64,000 nucleotides of DNA, taken from positions 329,501 through 393,500 of the forward strand of contig NW_024882036.1 of assembly GCF_019059575.1 (NCBI RefSeq), in the 5' to 3' direction. Numbering within the stretch: the stretch's first letter is position 1; each line of letters starts with the position of its first letter. The notes under the pieces were generated by a model. It searched no databases, was not told the origin of the DNA, and was given only the letters and a program-made list of their open reading frames with translations. Shown piece after piece: positions 49,202-60,668 of the stretch. Origin of the DNA: Amphibalanus amphitrite (taxonomy: Eukaryota; Arthropoda; Thecostraca; Balanomorpha; Balanidae). A program made the translations under genes and the position numbers.

Positions 49202-51440
49202 TGCTGTGCGGTTCCTCTATGGATGAGCAGGGAGCACGCAGATATGCCCTGCATGACGTCGCGCCTCATTAAGCTCGGCAGGCCGTGATACAGATGGATG
49301 GGTTTGTTTGTTCGGACGATATCTTGGTGTCCTGCGGAGATCGTGTGAGATATATGAGCGGTATGGAAATGGGAGGCGGAGTACCGGGCCGTACTAGCCA
49401 CCGGTATGGTTGCGGTGGTTAACGCTGCCCTTATTTGGATACCAGAGCTTCTGACGGCTGACGGCTCAACGCACAATTCATCAAGCTATGTCTTATTCTG
49501 CTCCGGAAGTCCAAACTTCTTCCCAACACCCTAATCGGCGTGTAATTGACCACACGAACGAAGTCCCAGCTTGCTATTCCAGTGCCAGCCCCACCGTTGT
49601 CCAGTCTTTCTATGAGTGTTATTTATGTGTCGTTCAGTGGTCACCTCTCTTCGATAACCCCCTGTATAAGTCGGACCGTCAGCCCTGTGCCTCCTGTAGG
49701 CAGGTGACCGCTACCCACCATAAGTTGACCTTCCAGTGTGTCAGCCCCAGTGTTTACCTACTTATCGGTACTAATGATCATGACGTTATCACGTCCGTAC
49801 AGCCGAGGCCCGACCAAAGCCGACCTAGGCCCACATCTGATCGGCCATGAAGGGCGCTCAGAGAACAGCGATTGGGGGGGAGGGGAGGATTAGGGGGTGA
49901 TTGGGCGGATGATTGTGGGAGAGGAGATTGTGCAGTGATTTGATGGAACTTGATAGGCAAGTTGATGGTGATGGTAGGACGACTAGACAGATTTCGCTAG
50001 TGTTCGGGTGAGAATTGATCAGGGATTAGACATCAATTAGGGCTGGTTGGTCTGGTTAAAGGCTGCGTTTGCTCTGATGAGGTGTTGGGCGGACTACCGG
50101 CCAGGTAACAAACTAGACGGCGGTTGGGTTACAATCGCTGCGGTCTGTCTTGGCGCTGTCCTCGGGACGGCTGTTTATCGCGTTTCTCAGAAAGGTGATG
50201 TGCTGTCAAGGCTCTGATGAGAATGCCAAACCTGTGAGTTCCTTGTAGCTGATTTGGTGATTTAAAGATCTCGATAGATTGGTAGATCGGAACTGTAGTG
50301 CCGGTGGTGTAAGTTAATAACATCACTCTGACAGGTGTTGGGCAGATCCACAAACAGATGTCGGAGAGATCTGTCGATTTATTGTTGTGAAACGGGTCCA
50401 CTCGTATCGCGGCTGGTCACGGGGCGTTAAATTATCGCCCAGACGGGTGTGACGTAAGAGTCCATTTAGCGGTGGTCGTCCGGGGTGGACTTTCATCCTA
50501 CGCTGGACGCTGTACTGAGTGAGGCTTGGAGCAACCGGAAAGTCTATTTTCTTAGATCACTGATAAATAACAGCTGCGCTATATATGAACTCAGCCAGTG
50601 CAGAGGTAACTATACAAGTAAGACACAGTGGATTCAGATCCACGTAAGCTTATTCCTACGCCTTCATATTGTGTCGCCAGTGTGATAGCGTTTCCCTCTC
50701 CCGTCTCCTTACAGCGTTACCCTGTTCTGCTCCATTGTTACCGTCCGTCATTGTTGCGGCGTTACCCGCTCTCCTAAAGGCGTGACTCCGCCCGCCGCCG
50801 GCCGGCAATTGAGGCATAATTCGGCCGTAATGGTATGCTGAACGGCGTATGCCCAGCTAGGCAGCCCCGGGAGCCAGGCTATAGTCCGTGACGGTGTTAT
50901 AATGGAGAGCAGCCAGGGTCAACGGGGTCCGACGGCGCTCCCCGCGGGGGGGGGGAGGGCAATGGGTGCTGAGGTACTTAGGCTGCTCACTTTGGAGAGG
51001 GATGTTGACTCGACATTTGAAGTATATTGGACTGGATGGGCGAAGCGTCATTTCATCTGTCGTTATACAGGATTTTTCATCAGGTATCCAGACGTAGGTT
51101 TCCGTGATTGACTAGCTCAGCACGGTCCTGTCTATGACTCGGTGGAGCCCTTCCTCTATCTCAATACTGCCTTGCCCTGCTAGTAAGGTCAGCAGCCTGT
51201 CCGGCATGGTTGGCATTTCAGTCACCCCAGCGCCTCCGACAGGCGCCGTTCTCTCAGTACAGTCATGACAGCTACATTGACCGGTACAGAGATGAATGGT
51301 CCGCGTAGTCTGGGACACCGGTGTGCGAGAGTCGGATGTCGCGTGTCCTGGACGCGGTGCAGTGCGCAGCTCTCCTGTCATGCTGCATGCCTTGTTCCTC
51401 GTTCAACGTACGACATTATCTCTTTCCACCGTCATTTGCA

Positions 51441-51526
51441 TGACGTGTCTATGACGTCACTGACGGCTGACGTTAGATGACGTAGCTCTGGGAACCTTCA
51501 TCCCCACTGTGCGCCTATGACGTCAC
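51441..51526. promoter_or_regulatory. Cluster of CRE-like sites
   Basis: Two perfect TGACGTCA palindromes (51452-51459 and 51518-51525) with TGACGT, TGACGG, TGACGT and TGACGT half-sites between them. This density resembles a CREB/ATF-type enhancer, but function is not shown. Confidence 0.4.
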
Positions 51527-54500
51527 TGAATGCCCGCTGATCTCAACTGATGTAGGACTGGGAGCGGTCACCTGAGCGGTTTGCTAACTCAGCGGGGAGC
51601 GGCCCTGTCCAGCTCTGATGGAGGACGAGCTGCTGGGTGTGCCTCCGACTATCCTCTCTCAGCGCTGGGTGACTGCACCGCTCCTGTGCAATGTCGGGGA
51701 GCCGCTTGCACCATGCCACGGCTGTCGTCTTCGCGCGGCCCTGACTAGAAACGGGAGTGCCTCTGACGGTCCTCTCCTGACGTTGAGCCAAGTCGACTGC
51801 ACCTGAGTGGGAGGCCTCTGCCAGCGACCCATGATTGAATGGTGGGATGGCCTTCAGTTGGAGTCGGGCACGTCGGCTTCTGATGCAGTGTGGGTCTGCG
51901 CGTTATTGCATGCGGCCGACTTGCTGTCGTATTTCACATTGTCTCGAAGACAGCAAGGATTTCGGGTGTCTTGAACTACAAGAAGAATGTCGAAAGACCT
52001 CTCTACCCCTCACCCCCCCCCCCCCTCTACGCTTACCCCGAACGCCGCAACCCTATTACCCTTCATGCGTTGCGAAAAAAAAACTAAGCATACATCTCAG
52101 ATGCCAGTTGGTCGGACCGTAGCCCTCTCCTCACTTCTCTCACATCCTGAGAAGACCCCTCCCCCTTCCGCGGTGTGCCTGCTCAGTACGTGACCTTACG
52201 TCTGGACACGCGTCTGGGAGCTGCCGGGGCACAGAGGAAAGGGGAGGGGTGCACCTTCGTTTTCCGTCAGCATTCCTGTGAGCTTGGTTTCCTTCCGGCG
52301 CCGGTGAGGAAGCCAGAACGGGGGAGGGTGGTAGGGAGAAGTACCAGATGCAGTGCCTGGAGAGGCGTTGGATGGTGTCAGTGCCTGGAGAGGTGTTGAA
52401 TGGTGTCTTGGGTCGTTTGGTACTACGGTAGCGCAGAAGATTCGCGGAGTGGCATTGTGGGCTGTGGCTATGCCATATGTTTACGGTGCCATGTCGTTCG
52501 AACTGAGACGGACGTTTCTCATGCAATCTTGTCTGGTATAAGACGCACCACGCTGGCTTGTTAGGTAGTGTTGTAGTTCTGCGAATGCCCGGAGTTCGCT
52601 CATGAGGCACCTCGTACGCCTGTCGTGACTAGGGAGTGGTCGGGGTCGACGTGGTTCCCATGATGCCGGTGTTTGTTCAGACTGAGACTCATGATGTCTG
52701 TTTGGCGATGGTGCATGGCGGAAGATGATGAAATATGTGGAATGATCTCATTGCAATTCTGCGTATATTTATGGACTGACATCTGTCTGGTTAAACGGGC
52801 GGCATCTGTGATGTTCCAGATGTTTCGTCCATGTTTATCTAAATCTACCTGCGCTCTGACAAATTCCAAATGGCATTATCTACGATAATCGGTTAATCGT
52901 ATTCCGGTCATGTGGTCTGTGCTCGGGGACTGGAACTCCGATTTAATGTGGAAGATTATTGTCATTATCATGAGCGCAAGTTCCGGCATGGGTCGTTGAA
53001 ATGCATGGTTTATTCATGACGAGGATGCAGGTTTCGTGTGGCGATGTCAAAAATCTGCTTTTTCAACAACGCACTGAAGTTTCAAGGGCACGAGCTAAGT
53101 GGTTCCCTCCAATTGGTCTGTATGGCCTGGGCGTTTAGGAAAATGCGACTTAGAGCTTATGGTAATGGACTTGACCTCCCATCTGTACCGCCGAGATGCA
53201 TAGTAGTCGGATGTTTCCCTTGCGCCACTATTATCTGTTATCTTGTGGCATTATTGGGGCTTTCTTCTCACCGCTTTTTGTTATAACCCCAGAATTTGGG
53301 GATTGGAGATAGGTGCCGAGGTGATGATCCCGCGTTGACCAGGCCATGTTATTGCTGACCCTGACTTGCATCCAGCTGCTTGGCTCCTGTTGTATCGTCT
53401 GGTTTCAGCTGTGGTTTGGTGGGATCCGGCTGTCTATTGCTTGGGTCCGGCCGTGCGTCGGTGCTGCGGGGTGGAGCATCCACCGTCCCTGATTGGAGAT
53501 GTAAATTATGACATTGGGCGGGTCGCTCTGGGCGGTTATGGAGACACAGTGGGTGCTTCATTTTGCTGACTAGAGCCTTCCTGCGCACAATCGCCATCTG
53601 CTGTCCTGTTCAGCGTGAATGCACAGCATGGAATCGTGAACGGGTTTGGTGGTCTCGTCAGAAAGGGGGAAGGTGCCTGGGGTCCTAGACTGAAGTCGCT
53701 CTTCACTGATCTGGACCTATAGTGTGTGTCCGCAGCTCAGGAGAAAGGGGCCTGACGCTAATTTTTATCCTTTGCATCTTTAACTAGGAACTTTGACCAA
53801 CAGCCAAATTAAAACACTAATCGATAAGCGAGTTTCGGAGGACGCCGACCACGAAGGCAATCGGTGGTCGCCCGTGACGTCAGCCCCCAGTGGTAACGCT
53901 ATTTATCCCTGGTTATGGCGCGCCCATCGGTTTGTTTGTGGCTTTCTAGCTAACCGCCGACCACAAGACCAATTTAGGGAGCTTTCATCAAAGCGACATC
54001 TGCGTTCCGCGCTTGTTTGACGTCCTCGTGTGGTCGTTTCTACTTACTGGTGATGCTACATTGTGGCGTCTTCAGTGTGTATCGCTGTGATGATACTGAG
54101 GCCTCCGGCTGTCTTCGTTCTTAGACCTCCTGGCACATCCCGTGGGGCCTAGTGTCGGTCCCTGCGGTAGCCGTGGTTAGCTGTGGTTTGATATGGCCAC
54201 CGCACTGGGATGGATGTGGCCGCTGATGTGATGTTGTGGTGGACAAGTCGTCAACTGGAGTTGAAGCATGTGGTCTAGCAGCTTTCCGGGGTCAAACGAA
54301 TGAACTTGTAGGATAATGACCACGGGACTCTGACGGATAAAAGTTCAACGTTCACCATATGCTGTACCCCAGCATATAGTAAGTGTCACTGCTCGGTTAT
54401 CACCAGGCTATGAGCGTCAACATAAACGCATACTCATAGCGCTTTATCCAAGGCGCCGTCCGATGCATCTTTGTGGAACGTATAGTGCTGAGGGCGTCAT

Positions 54501-56078
54501 TCCAGACGTCATCGGGGCCGTCATTAGCCGGATGCCGGTAGCAGAGTGTGTGTCTGTGTAGGGATGGATCGGCCAGGGCCCGTGGCAGCGGCGGAAGGAC
54601 CGCTGATGGATCGGCGACGAAGATAGTATCTATGACAGAAACGGGAACGTCAGCAGAGTGCTGGTGTAGAGAACGCTACGTCTCATGATACTAGAGTGCA
54701 GTTCTCGTAAGGGGGCTTGTTGCTGAAATGAAGGAGGAAGTGGGACTCCCTTCATGCATAACGTATCCGCTCTTATCAGATATTTTAGAAACTAACATAT
54801 CGCTCTAAACTGATCCGCTTAGAAAGTGTTTGAAAGTTGCAAAGGGAGTTGGTAAGATATTCATATCCGCTCTGTTAACTACCTTATCATGTTGTCATAT
54901 TACACAACATAGACCCGGCATACACCGAGATTTGGGGCGCATTAGTGGAGAGAGCTGTCCGCCCTACTCGGTCCTCGGTGCTCGTATTTCAACACCCTGC
55001 CACCGCCGGACACTGCACGGGTTACGTCACCAGGCGGTGGTCAGCGCGCAGAGAGGGAGAGATTTGGCCGCCGGGGCAGACGCGCTCCCACGGTGGGGAG
55101 TTTCCGCGAGTGAGTGAGTTTTGGTGAGTGATGGTGGTCCCTTCTCTGACTGGTGCTGAAACGGAGTCGGGTTTGGCGAGCTTTGATTGCGGTAGAGATG
55201 GGCAAGGACCGAGGCCCTCTACCATGCTGGTATTAACCAGGCCGAGTCGAACGCTGTCAAAGCTGAGCAGAGCTTAGAAAAAGAGAAGGGAAAAAGAGGG
55301 TTAGAGGCAGAGGGGCCTCCATGGTTCCACGCATTGGCAGCTGATGGCCGTTGACAGTAACTGTCCAGACCACCGAGGCTGTCATCGCCGGATGCCCTTC
55401 CCATTCAGCCGTTGGATGCCATCACGGAGCTTTATCATGAGAGCTGCCGCAGCGCGCACAGACGTGCCGGCGCGGTGGATTGTGTAAGATGTGATGGGCT
55501 CGCCATTGGTTCAGCCCGACTATGGATGGGATTGTTCTTGACTTCAACCATGTATAGAGTCCGGATATAATACTGTCTCAGGCAGACCTATATTGACACC
55601 AATTAACGGGTTTGCCCCATCTCTTATCGCAGCTGTCCCGACGCCACACCACCAACCCGAATCCCTCGATCCCTGTCGATACGTACTCCTGTCACCAGAT
55701 GACAGCTGCACCAGACTGGTAATGATCGTAGCAAGACCGTAACTAACCGTCATTCCGCCAGATCGGTGATAGTGAGTGTCCACTCTGTTGGTCCCGCCCC
55801 CTCACGTCGCTCAGACTGTTTGGGTTTGTGCAGGCGTCTTCCGTCGCCGATGTACCGTGATCCAGCACACAGCGGCGGACGTTACGATGGCTAGTTCACC
55901 ATTCAGCCGCCACTGGCGCCACCGTCGCCCTCAGCTCGGTCCGGTTCTCTGGAGAAGTGATTGCTGATCCAGTCTGTGGTTTGGAGTGGACTGCGGCAGG
56001 CCGTGTGTGTGTGAGGACCGGGGGTCGGTGGATAAGGAGGGCTGTGAAAGACGTGGAAGGAAGTGGGGTGGGAGGTGC

Positions 56079-56083
56079 TCAGT
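56079..56083 (+). promoter_or_regulatory. Initiator-like TCAGT before the 56359 exon
   Basis: TCAGT lies 276-280 bases before the ATG of exon B in a region of GTGAGAG words. Weak evidence, listed because exon A has the same motif upstream. Confidence 0.18.
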
Positions 56084-56358
56084 GAGAGACGTCGAGTGTC
56101 GGCGAGTGAGAGCGGTAGAGCTGTACCTAACCCGTGGGACACAAGTTCAAAGGACAAGCCTCTGTATGAGGTGTGACTGAGCTTTGTGCGTGAATTCGAG
56201 GGGCTGTGATCTCATAATTCGTGTCTGATCTGTTGATAAGGACGTCAGAAGACAGTGCTGTAAATGGAGATGGGATTGGCTCCTCATGTGGCCCGCTTGA
56301 GTGACCTGAGTCTGTAACAGACGAGTGACCGCGCCTGCGTCTTCCGTTGCTGGCCACC

Positions 56359-57255
56359 ATGCTGTACACAGTACATTCACCGTCCCGGTCCCACACCGTA
56401 CGGCAGGTCCTCCTCCCCTGTCCCAGCGCCGATCAGGAGCAGCTGCGGATCCGACCTCCACCAGGTGCTGTCGTACAAATCACCTTCAACACTCCCCGCT
56501 ATGTGCCCTGCGCCGGACACGAGAAGGGCATCACTGAAAAAGGGGGACGGCTCCAGGCCATGGTGAAGCGACTTCAGGACAAGGCGGCTGACTATCACCA
56601 GCAGTTTGTCAGCTCGCTTCTGTCAAGGAGGCGCAGTCGTGGCAAAGACTGTCAAAGACAGCGGGCTCGTGGCACAAATGTTGCCAAATTGGTAAGCCTT
56701 TACGACGGCGACGGAGGGACCCTGGTGACGACTGGTTCTACTCTTCAAGACTCTGAAGAGGATGAAGAGCAGAGTCGACGAGACAGTGGCTATAACAGTC
56801 TTTCCGGTAGTCAAAGACATCACTCTAGTCAATACCGACGGAACGACAGCCGGGCGAAGATCACTCCGTCGAGACTGCACAGCGGACGGCGGCAGCGGAA
56901 GCACCAGGCTGCCGCCACCACCATTCCCGCCTCGGAGAGGGACTGTGACGCTGACGATGAGGCGGAGGCGGATCCTCTGGATAGGAGACGTCGATGGCGA
57001 CGGGTGCCTGTCCGTGAGACACGGGGGTTCGACACTTCCCCTGTGGCACACCGTCCCCCGCGACCGGTGGAGCCGGGGACTCGGTATCCGGGCTCGCCTC
57101 ATCCTCGCCGGCAGCGGCACCATCATCATCATCATCACAATCATCACCACCAACACCAACAGTACGAGGAGCAGCGGGACAAGCCGGATGAGCTGCGCCC
57201 CTCGGATTCGTCGTATACCCTTCGACTGAGGGTCAGCCCTCCGGCAAACCGACAG
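56359..57255 (+). CDS. Long alternative first exon B (299 codons), paralogue of exon A
   Basis: The ATG has an ideal context (GCCACCATG) and opens 299 codons ending in CGACAG|GTGAAT, a phase-0 donor like that of exon A. Conserved blocks: residues 37-51 (AVVQITFNTPRYVPC), 64-117 (LQAMVKRLQDKAADYHQQF, LLSRRRSR, NVAKLVSLYDG) and 137-180 (EQSRRDSGYNSLSGSQ, YRRNDSRAKITPSRLHSGRR). Outside these the two proteins are unrelated in sequence. It has a His-rich run at about residues 252-268. Identity to exon A is also high at the DNA level within the blocks. A role as an alternative N-terminus of PKN is inferred from strand, place and phase only. Confidence 0.82.
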
Positions 57256-58134
57256 GTGAATGACAGGGACGTGGGGAAAGGGCTGAGGGAATGGGTTGGG
57301 GCGTCCCCGATCGTAGAGGTTTCGAGATGTTAGTTTACCTCAGGATAGCAATTTATTTTAGCTCAACATTGACTGATGAGGTATGCTATCGTCCCTTCTA
57401 TTATATCTTTGCTAGTGAACAGGGCATACTAACAGATGTCTTATGTCTTTTTGGTGGCAAGGTTTTCGTCGATGCCTTGTCATCACAAATGGTGTAAAGG
57501 TGTCGCCATTCCCCGTCCTCTCTGGAGTCTGACGCCAGCCTGTGGAGGCTGCGACGACAGACGCCTGTCGCCTCCCGCTGCGTCAGACAGATCTATCGAC
57601 ATTCTCATCGACTGGGCGCCGGTTAGGAAACTGACCGCTCCTGACAATCTCGGTCACATCCCGGCAGTACTCTGCCGCGTGGGCCCGCCTGATGACCACG
57701 CCTCTCTCCGACCCCCGCGCTCAGGTTTTATCGCCCCGTGCCGGCGGACGGCTGCCCGCCGGGCCCCTTCACTAATGGTCGCCGAGTCTTTATCTGCTCG
57801 CTATTTCACGATGGGGAGTTTATATGCGTCCAGTGTCCGAGCCAGTGTCGGTGACGGTAATAGTCGTCTGGCTTAGTGTCTGTCTCACTGTCCCCTCCTT
57901 TCCCTTTCATTTTCTTATACCCCCGGTAGTCTGAGGTACTATTTCCACACCGTTTGACCTGAGTTTCTCCATGCTGCTCATTCATTGCGTGCTCCTTCCT
58001 TTTATTCATCCACTTATTGTTCGGCTTTCAGTACCTGTAAGGTGCTGAGTGCTGAGTGCTCGTCCTGTGCCGCATTCGTATGACCGCCCTGGCCTGGGGC
58101 CTGAGTCAGACCGCTACCTGTCCCGTGCCCCCTC

Positions 58135-58137
<3 letters not shown>

Positions 58138-58228
<91 letters not shown>
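58138..58228. repeat. (CT)n microsatellite
   Basis: About 91 bases of pure CT, 880 bases after the exon B donor; the second long GA/CT tract of the window. The Ser-Leu and Arg-Glu frames through it are artefacts. Confidence 0.95.
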
Positions 58229-58230
<2 letters not shown>

Positions 58231-60595
58231 CTGATCACGGCTCTCCGTCTAAGCACGCTCCCGGGTCACGACTTCCCTCTCTGCAGCTACCAAAGTCACG
58301 TGATGGCTGCTCACTCGACAGCCTCAGTGGCTATTAGAGTCACGTGAGCCCGCTGTATGAATGGCGCCTCATTGGCCCCGTTTCGGACACCTGAATGGGG
58401 CTGTCGGACGAAGTGGTCTCCGCCGTTCCGCCTCTGCCGCCGCTCGTCTGCGCTCTCCCGCAGGTTTGGGCCCGAACCGGCGATTGATAGTCTCGGGAGT
58501 CGAGTGTAGGCGGGGGAAATTAGGTCCCGTAAAACAACTGTCGGAAGGTGGGGAAATTAGGTGTGGTAAAACAACCCGCAGGAGGTTTTTACAGTCAGAG
58601 ACTTGTGTTTTCAGTTGTTCAGGGTGATCTAAAAACTTGGATTAGCTACCTAAGATGGCATGAAATTAGGCTGCTGCATTGGGAAATGTTTCATGATGAC
58701 AAACAGGATTGCCAAAGTCCATGTTTTTTGCACTAGCTCGTGTTCAATTTCACTGTTTTGTCTCCTCTCACGTTTCCGTGGTCACCTTGTCCGTGGCTGT
58801 CGGAACGGTCGTAGGTCGCGGTGACGATCAGACTCGCCCCAGCGTCCCTGGAGAGCGTTCTGGTAGTGTGATAAGACAGGGCGGGTGCCGGACTGACCAC
58901 CCTGTGCGGCCCACACTCGCCGACAGGCTGATGGGGCCCGCGGTGGCACGAAAGGACATCTGGCTGGCTGTTCACACTGCATGAATTAGGCCAGGTGTTC
59001 CAGCGGCCAAACATGTGTAAGCGGAGGTTTGCTACCATTAACGATAGTAAAATGAAAGCCTATCTTGGTCGGTATGGTAGTTTGTGTTTTGACTTTCCAA
59101 CTTTTGTTCCACCTACGTACAATACTGTGGTCATGCTGAGAGTAGATACCCCCATTGGCCTCAGTGTGTACTGTTTGTGGCTCCTTGTTTGTCCTGGCAC
59201 CACAAAAAAAAGCATTGTTTGTCCGCTGCCTTTGACAGTCACCCTCGCTGGGAACCTCAGACCCGTTTGTATTGCTCGGTGCGTCTGCGTGTCGTGTCGG
59301 CCCTCCTCCCCCTGTGAGGGGTCTGTCGGAGCCGCGGGAGGCGGGTGGACCGGCGCCTCGGTACAATGGTGCTGCAGTGACACGGCAGAGCGTCCGCCCC
59401 CAGCCGGGAGGAACCCGCCCCAGCGGCCGGACACAACAGTGTGCCGGTGATACACTGCACAGGCTGGACAAACGACTCGGCGTGAGAGGCCGAGTGGGTT
59501 AGTTGTGGGTCGGAGCAGTCGCTATCTGATGGACAGACGGCTGGATAGATGGATAGACAACCGAGCGAAGGTTCGAGGCTAGCACGTAAGTCCTACACCA
59601 ACCAGCTGACACTATCATTGGTGAATAGACTGTCCACTCTATCGTCCGTTGACCGTGCACTAGAGCTCGTCCTCTCTCTCTGAGAGGTTGCACCAGGGTA
59701 TATTGAGTGAATTGCACAACCGGTGAGTGCCACGGGGGTGGACGTTTTGCACGCTCCGGTGAAGGGAGACACCCTCCGGACCACGTTAATGGCCGGGTGG
59801 TGGCTGACCCGGCACGGCACGTGCGTTGGGTCATTATACAGCACACCTGAGGGCGAGTGCTGCCGAAAAGGGCGCCGCTATGGACAGGGTGCTGTCCTTG
59901 GTCGGCGCCTGGTGTCGACGGGTCGTCTCGACAGCCGGTGAAGCATCATTGGAGATTTATTACCGGTGTTCTTCAAGGACCTGGCATTGGACCTGTGGTT
60001 TTCTTGTTTCGCATAAATGCAGGCCATTTCGTCAGGCAGTTATGAACGAATCGGTTTTTGTCACTGATGTTCTGCAAGGTGCTAGTATTAATGCTGCAAT
60101 TTTCATTGCTGCTGATAACGCGCATTAGGTTTCGGCAAAAGTTTCCTTGCGAGGCGCTAATCCGCTGTCTCATTGACACAGAGGCAGTTTGTTGCTATAC
60201 CTCCCGGATGCCACTTTCAGCACCCACCTGTTCTCATTCCACTCCTACCATCACCACATCACGACGTCAGGTGTCCCGATGACATCACCTCCTGCGTGTG
60301 CCAGACGGACCAGATGTCACCGGCCGCTGACCGTCACGCTAGCTGACCGGACACTGCGCCGGCCCCGGTACCCAGTTCAGGGGCACCCGCAGCCCGCGGC
60401 GGCGGTGTGCACTACCGGCAGAGATGGCTCCGATAGTCGCGGACCGGCGGTCAATGTCGGGCCGCGTGGAGGTCGATTTACATGGCAGACTGTCCTGAAT
60501 GTCTGCGATGTCGGATTGGCGGGATCGTGAGGTTTGGGAGGCGAGTGGGCACTGAGGTTGGATCAGACAGACAGTAGACACGGTGACAGTCGTGG

Positions 60596-60668
60596 CGGGC
60601 TGTCACCTGACTGAGTGGAGCCTGTCACCTGACTGGGCGAAACCTGTCACCTGATGCGCCGGAGCCTG
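60596..60668. repeat. Short tandem repeat, about 24 bp, 3 copies
   Basis: Three copies of a unit like GGAGCCTGTCACCTGACTGG with single-base differences. Confidence 0.7.

Larger units (their letters stand above)
45464..56358. other. Long intron/intergenic stretch, no gene seen
   Basis: Nearly 11 kb without a supported frame. It contains several imperfect minisatellites (45520-45592, 46140-46330, 46500-46810, 49066-49201), a CRE-type cluster at 51440-51526, C- and G-runs (50946-50955, 52009-52023), and unstructured sequence. I found no PKN kinase exon here. Confidence 0.5.

Noticed and set aside
56623..57159. 178-codon minus-strand frame with Met/Val-rich start
   Set aside because: Antisense of exon B, including its His-rich run.
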